Shown here piece by piece: positions 48,056-60,100 of a stretch of 64,000 nt of DNA; position 1 is the stretch's first letter, and each line of letters opens with the position of its first letter. Made by a program: the position numbers and the translations under genes. The DNA is from Eutypa lata (taxonomy: Eukaryota > Ascomycota > Sordariomycetes > Xylariales > Diatrypaceae), in contig JAKULF010000005.1 in NCBI GenBank assembly GCA_022661535.1, forward strand, positions 5,270,001-5,334,000. Reading direction: 5' to 3'. The notes under the pieces are model-generated. The model did not search any database. It worked only from the letters and a program-made list of their open reading frames with translations, and was not told the DNA's origin.

Positions 48056-51000
48056 TCAACCGGCTTTCGGGGAATCATGTGTGCCCTTGATGCCGTTCAC
48101 TTGAGGCATCCTTGGCGATCGGCTAGTAGGTGAAATGTTCGCATCACTGTAGTCGGCATGCTCTGTTGAGGCTAGGCTACGAGGTGTTAAGTGAGCTCCA
48201 TTTAGTGCCGACTGCTTCTGCTGCTCTGTCAGCAGATGAGCTAAGCCTTGCTCAATACAGAGGCGTGCATAATCGGATTCGTCAGCAGTGACTGCGATGA
48301 AACCTCCTCTTCTCGGAACGCGGTTTTCGGGGAACGGATCTTTGCTGGGTGTATAGGATTTAGGTCGGTCCTCGCCTACGAGCTGCCCGTTGATGTAGTA
48401 TTTATACCTCGGCGCGAAAGGCCCGCGGCTGGCAGCATCTGGATCTTGTTTCCATTTTGCTGGAGAGCTGAATGTGGCGAGGGTGGATTCGTCTTCCGGA
48501 AGTTCGCGATAGTCAATCGATATCTTGACATCGCGGAGGTGTGGTATGGTAGGGACAATGTAGAGGAAATCGGACACCTTTGTGATGGTTAGTCATGCCA
48601 TGTTGATTTCGTACCATAGGACGATATAACTTACTTTCACAAACCACATGTCCGTCTCAAAGAAGAGCTTTGCTGCCTCCCCGCGAAGGTGCTCCAGTCG
48701 TTTATAGCCAATCTTGCTCGGGTCACCACCGTAGTAATCGTTAGGTAGCTGTTGACCTAGTTCGTAGAGCTTTCCTTGGGTAAGAGCATATCTGTCGGAT
48801 TCAAGTCGCCAGATGACACGTTTGGCTATGTTTGACACCTTGATCTTCTCCCAAGCTGTGTCTATGATACCAGTCAGCTATGTTTCAATTTCACAGTAAC
48901 ATGTATTGTTTTCGGGGTACTTACACCTCGAGAGCGACAGATCTTTCTCGCCAAGCAATAGAGCAACTTGGGTGTTTAGTAGCCATTGCTCGCGCCCTTC
49001 TGTAGTCCCTGTAGCTTCCGGCTTGATAGTATCGTAGCGTACACCTTGAGCTATAGCAAAAAACTTGGCCAGTTCAGTTTGCTTCGGATTCGGGGAGGAT
49101 TCGAGCCAACGTAGCAGAGGAGGCAACTTGGACAAGCGGATCCTTTCCTGCTCCTGACGAATGCGTAGCATCTCGGCCTCCCTTGCGGCCCTCTTCCGTT
49201 CGCGCTCTTTGCGATCTTCTTCCTCACGAAGCCGTCGGGCTTCCTCGGCGGCCTCTTTGATGCGGCGGTCTCGCTCTTCTTGCTCACGTCGCCGTGCTTC
49301 CTCTTCTTCTTGGCGTTGCTTTTCTTCCTCTAGTCGCTTCTTTTCTTGCGCCTCCTTCTGTCGTCGTTCTTCCTCCAACCGTGTCCTTTCCTTTTCCCTC
49401 TCCTCTTCCTCGCGACGCCGCTTCTCTTCTGCTTCAACCCGTCTTTGTTCTTCTTCTTCTTCGAGACGCTTCTTCTCGGCAGCTTCCTGCTGGCGCTTCT
49501 CCTCTTCTTCCCGCCGTCTTTGCTCCTCTTCGCGACGCCGGCGCTCCTCTTCTTGCTTCTTGGCCTCTTCTGCCGCGAGCTCCGCCTCACGCTTCTCTGC
49601 TTCTCGACGTTCCTTCTCAATTCGGTCTTTATTGCTTTCAGAAGCTGCAAGGGGTGCGTCGCGCATCTCGATATCTGGCTTTTCAGAGAAAACTGTTATA
49701 CTAGCCTTCTCCGAAGGGCTGGCCTTGTCGTACTCTCTCCGGTCGCGGTCGAGCCTCTTAACCTTGGAAGACTCCCTGCGCTCACCTTCTTGAGCCTTCG
49801 GACGCTTGGTAGGCTCACGGGATATGTCTCGTCTGTGCTTACGGTCGGGAGAAGAAGTTTGCAGGTGACGCTTTTCCCTGCCCTCGGATTCCAGCTTCCG
49901 TCTCTTAATCGGAGCTTCGTTCTCTTCTTTCTCTCCAGGTCCGTGCCGTGGGGGTGTAACGCTCGATCGCGGCCTTTTGCTCGAGCCGTCACCAGCTAAC
50001 CTGTCCCGTGACTCGTCTCTCTTCAAAGCCTTCGTTCGGTCGTGATATTTTTCTGAAAGCCGCTCTGACCGGGACTTTTCTGGGACTTCGTCGTTTCTAC
50101 CATCGGGGCGATCAGTAGCGGAGTTGTTGGATGCCATGCTTGCGCGGCGCTGTTTTTCCCGTTCACCCTTGAGATCTTTGCCCGAGATAAGCTTTCGTCG
50201 TGGTTTCATAGCTTCGCCATCGGATGACCCCGCCACGAGATCCGACTCGGCACGTTTAGGTTTGCTAGGTGGTGCTTTAGTTGCAACAGGGGAATGCTCT
50301 CGGTCAGACCCGGCGCGATCCTCCTTTCTAGGCCTGCCTGGTCCACGCCTTGGGGAAATTTGCTCGTCATTATTTCCAAAAGATGATGAGCGTCGCTTTT
50401 CTTTCGGGCTGCTTGCAGCTTTAGAGACTCCGAGTCTCTTGTTGGATTCCGCTTCGCGGGTAGGGCTCGGGAGACCGCGCCGAGGAGCTCGACTATTCTC
50501 GGCGTTTCGAGCAGCACGCCTTGATTCAGCTTCTGTCTCACGCTCCTTTTTGCTTGAGGGAGACTTGTTCTTAGATGAACTTTTCGATCCCTTTTTGCGC
50601 GCATCGTAAGCTTCCTTCAGCATGTGCTCCTCCTCTTTCCACATGGGTCCTTCTCGACGCCTGGCAATTTCGTAGTACGTCTCGCCCTTAAAGCGACGTG
50701 TCGGATCGAAACTGTTCTGGTCGAGAAGAAGCTTTATGCATTTGGTGTTCTCCTGGCCTATAGCGGCCAGCATGGGAGTTCCATATTGTGTAGGAAGTCC
50801 TGAAACTGGGCTTGGATCTGGGTCCGCACCCCCTAAAGCGAGAAGCAACTCCATGACGACATCATGACCACCGCGTGCTGCATTGACCAATGCTTCCGGA
50901 TCATTGCAACCTTCTCTAACGAGCAAAACGCGCGTAACTGTTTCCTCGTCTCCGCGTGCAGCCGCTTGTCGCAGGGTCTTCTCATCAAGGCTCATGTATA

Positions 51001-52720
51001 GCAAGTGATTGCTAGTCTTGGTAGCTCGTACCGTCCCACCTCGCCGTTGGTTTGCGAGTGAGTTACTTGTGGAGGCTGGCGGTGATCGCCGAGGACTTTC
51101 TGCACTATGAGACGAAACGCTATCCTGCACATCTTGTGGCTGGTGATCTTCCGATGTGCGTCGCAATTCGCCAATCCTCTCTTTAGCCTCCTTGAGGGCA
51201 GCCCGGATCTCTTCGGCGTTGTCGAGATCTTCGGGAACCTTATCCAACGGCTCGTGTCCTTCAGCATCGGCCTTTCGAGGGTTAACACCAGCGTCTAACA
51301 GCAGTTTCACCACAGCTAAATGTCCATTCTCGACAGCATCGAGCAGAGGCGTATCCTTGTCGCTATTCCGGCAGTCCAGCTTGCACCCTGCATCGACCAG
51401 GAGCTTGACAATATTCTCGTGGCCGTTCAGAGCGGCCACCTGCAAAGGCGTGTTCCCAGCATAGTCAGCAAAGTTGAGGTCCTCGGGCCGTTCAGACAAA
51501 CGCTTTTTAGCTGTCTCATATTCGCCTTTTGCGCAGGCCTTTGCAAACAATGTTTGCCCATGGTTGTCGACGTGCTTTTTATGAGGCACTATTCTAGCAG
51601 GTGAGATAGTGGAGTCACCTGTGAGAGGAGTGGCCATGTTCTTCAGCTTGGAGCTCCGAGGGTGGGGACTACCACCGGCAGAGGAATCATCAGAATTGTA
51701 GTCGGTGGATTGGAGAGGCGCGGGAATGCGTCTCTTCTTGGAAGAAAAGCCATTTGCAGATGACTGCGCTGGAAGCTGCGTCGAAAGACTACGGCGGTGG
51801 GTGCGCTCTTGAGGGGATGTGGATCGATTTCTAGATGGATGCTTTTCGTGATGGTGTCTGAAGGCAGAAGCTGGCTTGTTCTCTTTTTCTTTGATAGCTT
51901 CAAGGCCGGCATCTGACATGCGTGGCCGACGGGCCTTGCGCGATTCACCTTCATCATCTGATTCAATTTTCGGCGCTTTCCGCTTCCCTGGCAACAACCT
52001 ATCCACTGATTTGGACTTGTCTTTTAGGGCCACCCTGCTTTGTGGTCGAGGCTTGGAGGCTTCTGAGCCTGATTCGGAGTGAGTATCGCCAGACTTTCGA
52101 CGTCTATGAGATGATAGCTGACTACCATTACGACGATGGTGTGCGGGAGGAGACGGTGGGGCCGAACTCAGACCACTTGAGTTGTCCTTGCTTCGGGGTT
52201 TTTCGTGTTCAAGTAGTCTGTTCTTCCTCGATAAGGAGGAAACTTCATCATCGTCAGTAGGACCATTACTACCGTTACCGTTTCGATTAGTACCCCTACT
52301 ATCCTTTGTGGACCTTTTGAAAGCTGGTAGAGTATCATCGACTTCGCCGTCGCTTTTGTCCTCGTGTTTGATCACCTTGCGGGGTTTGGAAGGTGAGATG
52401 CCATCTTTCCCGGGTAGCACAATGGTCTCAGCATCGGAGTTCTGGTCAGGTCCTGCATCGTTGTCGTTGTCGTCACGCGTGTTTGACGGATTTGTTGCTG
52501 ACCTCGAGGAATCTCTAGCTGTAATTGAGGAATCATCATTTACTGCGGTGGATTTGACATCACTTGTTGCGGGAGTCTTAGAAGAGGAAGTAGTAGTGTT
52601 TGTGGTTGTTGTAGTGTTGTTTGGCTTTGCATCACGAGAAGACTCTTCGGCTCCCCGCTTTGGAGAAGCAGGCGCAGGCTGCTTTGTGCTCGCAGGCTCG
52701 ACAGCATTCTGCGCATCCAT
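48056..52720 (-). CDS. Ankyrin-repeat/coiled-coil protein, Set3-complex Hos4-like
   Basis: Three exons, 52720-48925, 48861-48635 and 48577-48056, with introns of 63 bp (GTAAGT) and 57 bp (GTAAGT); 1,514 residues. The N-terminal 380 residues are disordered, Ser/Lys/Arg-rich with basic clusters. Residues about 385-500 are ankyrin repeats (NTPLQVAALNGHENIVKLL, DTPLLDAVENGHLAVVKLLL). A second, weaker repeat set is at about 577-695 (LRQAAARGDEETVTRVLL, GTPMLAAIGQENTKCIKLLL). Then come basic low-complexity sequence and a long Glu/Arg/Lys coiled coil at about 1033-1200. The conserved C-terminal region starts LPPLLRWLE and continues through YTAWEKIKVSNIAKRVIW and the exon-3 segment YKYYINGQLVGEDRPKSY. 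The layout fits the Hos4-type ankyrin subunit of the Set3 histone-deacetylase complex, a chromatin repressor. That assignment rests on architecture and could be wrong in detail; the gene itself is certain. Confidence 0.82.
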
Positions 52721-54580
52721 AGCAGTTAGTTCAAATACGGCGACCTGCTACAGTGCACCATCATGTCCGTTCGTCGGTGACTAAAATCGATCAAGAACGG
52801 GTTTAAACTCGAACGATGGCGCCGAGTAGTGGTTGTAAAGACTCTAGTTGTCCGTAGCCAGGTAATCAGATCGAATACACCTCTTTGCAATAGTAAAGTA
52901 TACGTCTCTCTCTCTCTCGCGGTCGCAGAGTCTCAAATGAGCAATCAAAGGTTGACACAATTGAAAGAGGTGGTTAGGACTGAAATTCAGCACATGCGAA
53001 AAATAAAATTAAAAAAAGAACCAGTTACTACTAAAACGGAAGGTTGATTATTAACTTTCCGTAGTGGTCTAAATGAGTGGTTATGAAGAGATAAGTTAAG
53101 TTGTAGACAATTTTCTTAATGTTAATGTTTCTTTTGGTGAAGGAGGAGTGGGAAATGGGTAAGTGAGAAAACGAGACGGAACTTCTTTGGTTAGTTAGAG
53201 GAAAAGTATGTAACGGCTGGCACACCCCAGTCAACTTCAAGTTCAAGAGTCATTGGAAAAGCAAAGGTCTTGACTGTCAATCGTTACTGCTTGGAAGTGA
53301 TAATGGAAGTAACCCACCTCGCATGTAGCAGTGTATTAGGTACTTTCTACTATTAGGATTAGGTGGGTTACAAGCTGGAAAAAAAAGTGGCATCAATTAT
53401 GTATGGATTTACATGGATTATGTTGTAGATCCATAAGTCCATACATTATGTTTTGCCCATTTGCCATTTGCCAGTTCTTGCAACTTTGTGTGTCTACCAC
53501 TGAAGCCGAAGCCGACTCAACAACATCCATTCAAGTAAGTATCTGTCTGCCTGCCTGCCTACCTACCTGTCTGCCCGCGCCTCTCTGCCTCTCTGCCCAG
53601 TTTGCCAGTTTGCCAGTCAGCCAAGCCAGTCCTGCAGTCCTGCCAGTGAAATCTGAGCATCTGCGCCTGCTAGACCCGACCGGGCTAAGCAAGGGTGAGC
53701 CCGGTTAGCCTTTTCTTACGGGAAAACACTAGTCAAATTAGGTATAGCGTCAGGTTTCCGTTCGAGCTGCTGATACGCCCAAACTAAAGAAAGCTTGGAG
53801 ATTTCGAGATGGTCATTAATTCTGATTCGCTGGAGAACTTTAGATATGGGGTCCGATAATGCCGTACGCAATCTTCTTCAATCAAAACGTTGCCCCCTTC
53901 TCCTCTTCAAGGCTCCAGGCTCCTCTCTCCAGGCTCCCCCTCCCCTCACCTTTCTTTCTGCTGATTTCTTGTCCTCGTAAAATTCTCAGAGCCTGCATGA
54001 TTGCCCTGCAGACTGCAGTTTTTTCCCATCTCCTGATTTCTGGCCCGTTCTTAGAACCTTTCTACTCATTCAATCTCACTCTGTCCGGGCGAGGTAATAT
54101 ATCTATTTATGTAGGTCTGCTTCTTTCTACCTATTATTAGGTCATTTCACTTTATTCCTCAATGCTTCTCCATGCGTTATCGCTTGGTTTGTTCGCACTC
54201 TCCTAGATTCTTATTGTCAGATTATCTGTTGCAGTACCGCATTATCGCCATCGCTGTACAGTATCTTCGGTATCTTTGTAAACACAACTCTCTATGGATA
54301 AGCCAGCGTAAATCTTTTCTCTATCTAGAAATTTAATGTCACAGCTCACCTCAGCTAGCAGAGTGTTGATATGATAGAACGAGAATCATTCGATTGCTAT
54401 TGCGGGTTGCGGCTGTTACTAACATGGTATTGAAGTGTACCAAATGTACTAGTGCCTTAAAATAACCACCTCTACATAGATAATCCGTCACTCGGCCCCC
54501 AATCAAGGACTCAACGAACAGTCACTACACCGACGGTGGTATCCTTTGCACTTTGCGACTTTGCGACTCTGCGATTTCTA
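52721..54580. other. Divergent promoter region
   Basis: Lies between two divergently transcribed genes (ankyrin gene minus, ALKBH6-like gene plus). It holds a (TC)n tract at 52907-52919 and CTGC/CTAC tetranucleotide repeats at 53549-53575. Frames at 53403-53708 and 53859-54140 look like chance. No distinct regulatory motif recognised. Confidence 0.5.
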
Positions 54581-55453
54581 ATGTCTCTGGACGACACAAA
54601 AGGCTATTCTCTACCTGGATCTCTCGACCAAGTAAGAATAGAATGCCTCCCACCCGCCGCCTACTATATAGCGGACTTCATTACCGAAGATGAGGAAAAG
54701 CATATCCTAGAAAAAGTTCAGTGAATATCCGGTTGATGTCGGGTGAACGATTTGGCCTGACTGTGTTGCAGATTGCATCAGCGCCTAGGCCTCGTTGGAA
54801 ACAGCTCACGCATCGACGTCTTCAGACTTGGCCATCCGATCTCGTGAATAATAAGTTGGTTGACGCTCCCCTGCCGAGCTGGTTGGAAGAGCCCATCATT
54901 ACTCGCCTCAAGTCGATTCCTCTGTCTCAAGATCCTGGGTCCTCTGATGTATTTTCTAACAGTCCACATGGACGGCCGAATCATGTCCTGATTAATGAGT
55001 ATGTTCCAGGTACTGGTATAATGCCACACAAGGTAAGTGATAAGTGATGATGCATGATTAGGCGCGTAGCTCATCTAGAAACCATAGGATGGATCTGCAT
55101 ATCACCCAGTCGTCTGTACTATAAGCCTAGGTTGTAGCTTGTGTCTCAACATATATAAGAGCAAAGACGACGGAGCTGTGGACCCGGAGCCAACATGGAG
55201 AATTCTTCAGGAACCTAGAAGTCTTCTCATCACTGCCTTAGACCTCTATACTGATTATCTGCATGGTATTGCCGACGTCACTGAAGATATAGAGCTATCT
55301 GAAGACACCGTCGCTAATTGGGATCGCCTCAGACCATCCACCAAGTTTCCAGATGGGCGGAACATTCGAGAGACAAGAACGAGTTTGACTTATCGAGATG
55401 TGATGAAGGTCTCTAAGCTAGGAAATAAGTTCGGACTATTCCGCAGCAAATGA
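54581..55453 (+). CDS. ALKBH6-type Fe(II)/2-oxoglutarate dioxygenase
   Basis: Three exons, 54581-54715, 54772-55032 and 55088-55453; introns of 56 and 55 bp. The first donor is a weak GTTCAG, chosen because it is the only one that joins LEK to IASAPRPRWKQ in frame. The product is 253 residues, the usual ALKBH6 length. The iron ligands are H131 and D133 in MPHKDG (split by intron 2) and H191 in DYLHGI; the 2-oxoglutarate-binding arginines are R229 and R235 in RTSLTYR. The substrate-loop segment PRPRWKQLTHRRLQTW is present. AlkB-family enzymes oxidatively demethylate nucleic acids or proteins; the substrate of the fungal ALKBH6 group is not established to my knowledge. The gene ends 24 bp from the stop of the convergent gene. 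It looks intact. Confidence 0.88.
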
Positions 55454-55477
55454 CCTTGTTACCCGAAATGAACCGTT

Positions 55478-56479
55478 TCAAAATACGAAGGGTATCATCC
55501 TCCACCTCCCTTCGACCTTTTCACGGCCAAATTTCTCGATGTACCACTCTCTAGTGCCATTGGCTGTTACACCAAGGTTGACTGCGATGAAGATGACGGC
55601 ACAAACTAATGTTCTGTTGAACAATTGACCTTCCGGAGCCCCTACGACTGCCAACGAAAAGTACAGCAGACACTCGCAGAAATAATGAGGGCATACCAGG
55701 AATTGGAACAATCCGCCTTCTGGAAGAGAGTACTTCTTCAGACTAGCCAGATAGCGATGGCATTTATGTTGTGTGCTCCATGCGAACAGGAATACAGGGG
55801 TGCCAACGATAATCTTTATTGATGGCGTCTCAGGTCTGAAAGATGTTCTATCGACATACCATATTGTCCCTGTGGAACTACTTGTTAACATGTTGCGAGA
55901 CTCAATAATGCAGTGTTACGTACTGGATCCTTCCACCCAGATACCCATACTCGTAACAAGATAAAATGAGATTCCCAGGACCCAATGGACTACCAACATC
56001 CTTGAAGATGATGGCTTCATTACAGTATAGCATTCGAACAAACGTCTGCAACCCTGTAGGCCCATTAAGAACCATACCAGGTAGACCTGATTGATTGTCA
56101 TTGAGCTTTGTGAATATGAACCTTGATTTCTGATAATGAGCTCCAATAGTGTTCCATGGTTGAGATATTGAATAGCCCAGAAAGCTGAACAGCACACAGA
56201 CAGTACATAGAAGTGAGTAAACCACGAATGAGGAACCTTGGTCACAGAAGTAAACCAAGCGATAATGTCGACGAACATATTCCTTTCCGGCTTGCGGCTT
56301 TCTTCGGCCTCAGCTGGTTTCAACGTATTTCGAGCGCCATACTGTGTCAGAGGTTGTTGTACAGATGCTGGCATTGCTGCTATGGCTAATACCGCTGCCG
56401 ATGACAAGACATAGAAGAGCTGGCAAATGATCGCCGGGCTGAGGCTCAGGTTTTCTAGCCAGGTGGTTATTGTCGGCAT
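55478..56479 (-). CDS. Polyprenol reductase (Dfg10/SRD5A3 family)
   Basis: Two exons, 56479-55924 and 55869-55478, with a 54-bp intron (GTACGT donor, CACAG acceptor), 315 residues. It is a multi-pass membrane protein of the 3-oxo-5-alpha-steroid 4-dehydrogenase fold. The C-terminal domain is well conserved: HKCHRYLASLKKYSLP, CPHYFCECLLYFSL (with the HYxxE pattern of the family), FNRTL, VNLGVTANGT and an end of GRWRMIPFVF. Enzymes of this group act in the ER in dolichol synthesis, needed for N-glycosylation (NADPH-dependent reduction of polyprenol or polyprenal). It is probably a housekeeping gene rather than part of the adjacent PKS cluster. Its start Met leads into a hydrophobic segment (SPAIICQLFYVLSSAAVL). 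Confidence 0.88.
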
Positions 56480-57034
56480 ATTGTATAACGAGGTGTCTTG
56501 TAATGTTTTAGATGAACAAGATTAATTGGAAGTTTCATTTTTGACATTCGCCTAAGTCCGAAGTTAGTCGAAAGCATTGCACCACCAAACCTTGTTTATG
56601 CATAAGTACTAAAGTATGCAATTAACTACCTACATATGTATGCCGGGATCCTCGGTTGGCGCGTGTGCCAAGCAAGAACCGTTGGCCCTAATGACGGCAT
56701 AAAGTAGGTGTGCAATCCTCTCGTAGTTACCTGTAGTTACCTACAGGTTATCGTCAACTTAGACAAAACCTACATCCATGGATATTCACTGCCCATAAGT
56801 CAGGAGAAATTTATGACCCTTATGAAACACATTTGAAATTATCATTATCTCATCGCTGGACTAAAGAGTGACCATGGTCGTTAACGCTATAAGCAAAATA
56901 CAAATAACAACCAAAATTACATATCCAAAACCCTGGTTACAGTATTACCGACTAACCCTTGTGTTGCTATTACCGGAAGGAAACTAATTGATGTACGTGA
57001 GGCGTTCACAGCCGTGTCTTGATTCATTATACCT
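56480..57034. other. Intergenic, 555 bp
   Basis: Between the 3' end of the PKS gene and the start of the reductase gene, both on the minus strand. No gene and no clear motif; it should hold the PKS terminator and the reductase promoter. Confidence 0.6.
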
Positions 57035-57167
57035 TTACTTTGCAGCACCGCCTCGCAGCTTCTCCGTCAATTTAGTCGCAGTCACAGCGGCGAGCTTGTC
57101 CAGGGAGCCGGCGCCCATGATCTCGAGGACGCTCAGGTGGAAGCCGAAGACGCCCTTGAACCAGCGC

Positions 57168-57199
<32 letters not shown>

Positions 57200-60100
57200 C
57201 AGCTGCGTCAGCGAGATGGCCGTGTCCACCTCCTCCTCGTCAGGCTTGAGCATGAAGTCGTAGATCTTGCGCCCGATCTCGCGCGCCAGGAACTCCACCG
57301 TGCTCCTCTTGGCCGTCGTCAATAGCGCCGTCCCGCTGCCATCTTCCGCGACCTGCGCCAGGAACTCGAGCAGCGCGTTGCTCTTCGTCTTGGTCGTCGC
57401 TCCCGTGTTGTCGCCTCGCACGTTGTGATACAGCCCCATCCGCCGGTCGCGCCGCCAGTTCGTCCGGTTGTTGGGGTCGTCGAGTGGCTGCTCCGAGCGC
57501 AGCCCCATCAGCACTTGCGTTGTGTTGCACCAGGACCCGGGCGCAGCTGCGGTGGAAGAGCAGGAGGAGTGCCCGTCTTGAAGGCTCAAGTCCAGGAAAT
57601 CCAGAAACTCGCGCTCGCCGAGCATGTAGATGCGCTGCGACTTGACGGTGCGCTGGGCGTGGGCATTCTCCGCTACGTACCCGACGCCGTTGATGGGGCA
57701 GATGTTGAGAACTGACGCTGGCAGGCCGAGCGTATGTCGGTACTGGCAGAAGGCCTCGAGGAAGGCATTTGCTGCCACATAGTTGCCCTGTCCGGGGGAC
57801 TCGATCGCCGTGATGAGTGAGCTAGCCATCCAGAAAAAGTCCAGTTTGTGGGAGAGGAACGCCTCGTGTAGGTTCCATGTACCCTGGACCTTGGGGTCGA
57901 GAGCCGCTTTCCACTGTGACCATTGCATGTCTACCATCGGAGCATCTTGTAGAACCATTGCTAGCTGGAAGACGCCCTTAATGGTAGACTTCGAGATGCG
58001 GATCGCTCTCTGGACGTCCTCGGCCTGATCTACGCTCCCAGCAACCGCCGCCACGGTGCAGCCCATATATTCTAGCTCGTTGAACAGAGCCCGGCTGATC
58101 TCGGATCGACCGGCGTTGCGGGAGAGGAAAGTAAGGCTACGGGCGCCGCGCTCTACCATCCACGTTGCAATTGACCTACCCAGTCCACCGACACCACCCA
58201 CGAGGAGGTAGGTGCTATTGGGGTCGAACTGGATCTGGCGGGTCCAAGGTACTGAATTAAGGCTGGACATCGATTCTGCCGGCGGCATCGTGACAATTAC
58301 CTTTCCAATGTGGTCGCCATTTTGGAGAAAACGGAACGCACTACCAATGTCACCAGCCTCGAACGCTGTGTACTCGAGTGGTTGCAGTAGACCCTCTCTG
58401 TAGTGTCGAAGGAAATCGCCCAAAAGCCTGTGACGCTGTTAGTACAGAATGAAACTACTTACTAGGGGGGCCGGGTCAAGAGTGACGATACCAGTCGTCA
58501 CAATTAAGGGAATAGTGCTTAACATACTTCTGCAAGTCCTCGAGCCTCTCTAAGCCGAACTGAGACAGGTCAATTCCGTGATAGGACCTATTCTCCTGGA
58601 AAGGTTGCATATTCAACCGGGCAGATCCCATGATATCCCTCTTCCCGAGCTCTAGCATAGCGCCGTACTTGGCGACGCACTTCCAGGACTCGTGCAGCAG
58701 CTCTCCCGAGAGCGAATTCAGCACCAAATCCACGCCGCGACCACGCGTCTCGCGCATGACGCCGTCGACGAAAGACGCGTCGCGCGAGTTGAAGATGCGC
58801 GACCGCGGGATGCCGAAGTTCTCCACGAGATGATCAACCTTGCGCGCGCTGCCCACCGTCAGGTACATGTCGGCGCCGAGCATGCGACAGACCTGAATGG
58901 CCGCGAGCCCGACGCCGCCGCAGGCCGAGTGGATGAGCACGCTCTGGCGGCTTCGGTCCGCCGAGAGCCGCCCGATACTAATCAGGCTGAGGAGCACGGT
59001 CGCGTAGCAGATGGGCACGGTGGCGGCGGCCTCGAACGACAGGTCGTCGGGGAGCCGTAGTACAAGGCTCGCCGGTAGCGCTAGGTGCGTCGCCAGCGAG
59101 CCCGGGGAGAACGCCATGACGCGGTCACCCGGCGCTAGGTGCAGCACGGAGGACCCGACACGTCGCACCACTCCCGATGCTTCATACCCCAGCGCCAGCG
59201 GCCCCGGCTTGTCCTGCGTGATCACACCCATGGCTAGAAGCACGTCGCGGAAGTTCAGCCCTATAGCGCGCGTCTCGATCTCGACGTGGTTCTCTGGCAG
59301 TTGTACTAGCAGCGGCTGGTCTTGCCAGTGCAGCGTGTCGAGTGTCCCGAGCTTTTCTACTTGCATTGTCTTGTTCATGAGAGTCGGGGTCGTCGCTGTT
59401 GACCCTTCTACGGGTCCTGCTGCGGTAGGTGCTTCGCGCAGCTTGCCGGGAAGCGAGAAGGGGTGATACCTTGGGATGCAGACCACCCCGTCTGCATCGA
59501 CGGCAAACTCCTTTTCCGGCGCGAGGTTTCCGAAATCCTCCTGGCTGCGTAGCTTCTCGAATACGCCGGTGACCAGGTCGACGAACTTCGGTTCGTCGGA
59601 AAAGATCTCCAGCGTGTAGATGGGCAGCGCGAGCTCGGAGCGGAGAGTCCGGGTTACGCCGATGACCTGTGCCGAGCGGGGGTCCTTGCAGTTGATCTGG
59701 ACGGGTTGAGTGAGCCAGAGCAGCTTCTGCTTTCCGATGCTTTGGACGAAGGATTTGAAATCGTAAAATGACTGCTCGTCCAACTCATTGAACCCCTTGC
59801 CCTCAAGGTCTAGGCAGCTGATAATGTCTTGGGAAGCTGGCGGGACGGCATTAAGTTGGCAAGGAGTAACTTCCCAGCCAGAACTTGTCAAGGCAGTTGT
59901 GAGGGTACGGGCGACGCTTGAATTCTGGTCGTCACATAACAGGGCAAGTTTTCTCTCAGGGGGCGCAGAGTTAGCCTTCAATCGTGAAACAATAGCGGCA
60001 TTTGTCCTATACGCCTTTTCTGCGTGGTCATGGCAGGCCACGTCAACACCGTTGAACCCTGCAGCCTTCAGCTCCTCGTCCCAGCGCTCGACAGATATGT

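Noticed and set aside
49161..49793. Long plus-strand frames opposite the coiled coil of the ankyrin gene
   Set aside because: Ser/Arg- and Leu/Phe-rich shadows of Glu/Lys/Arg codons on the other strand.
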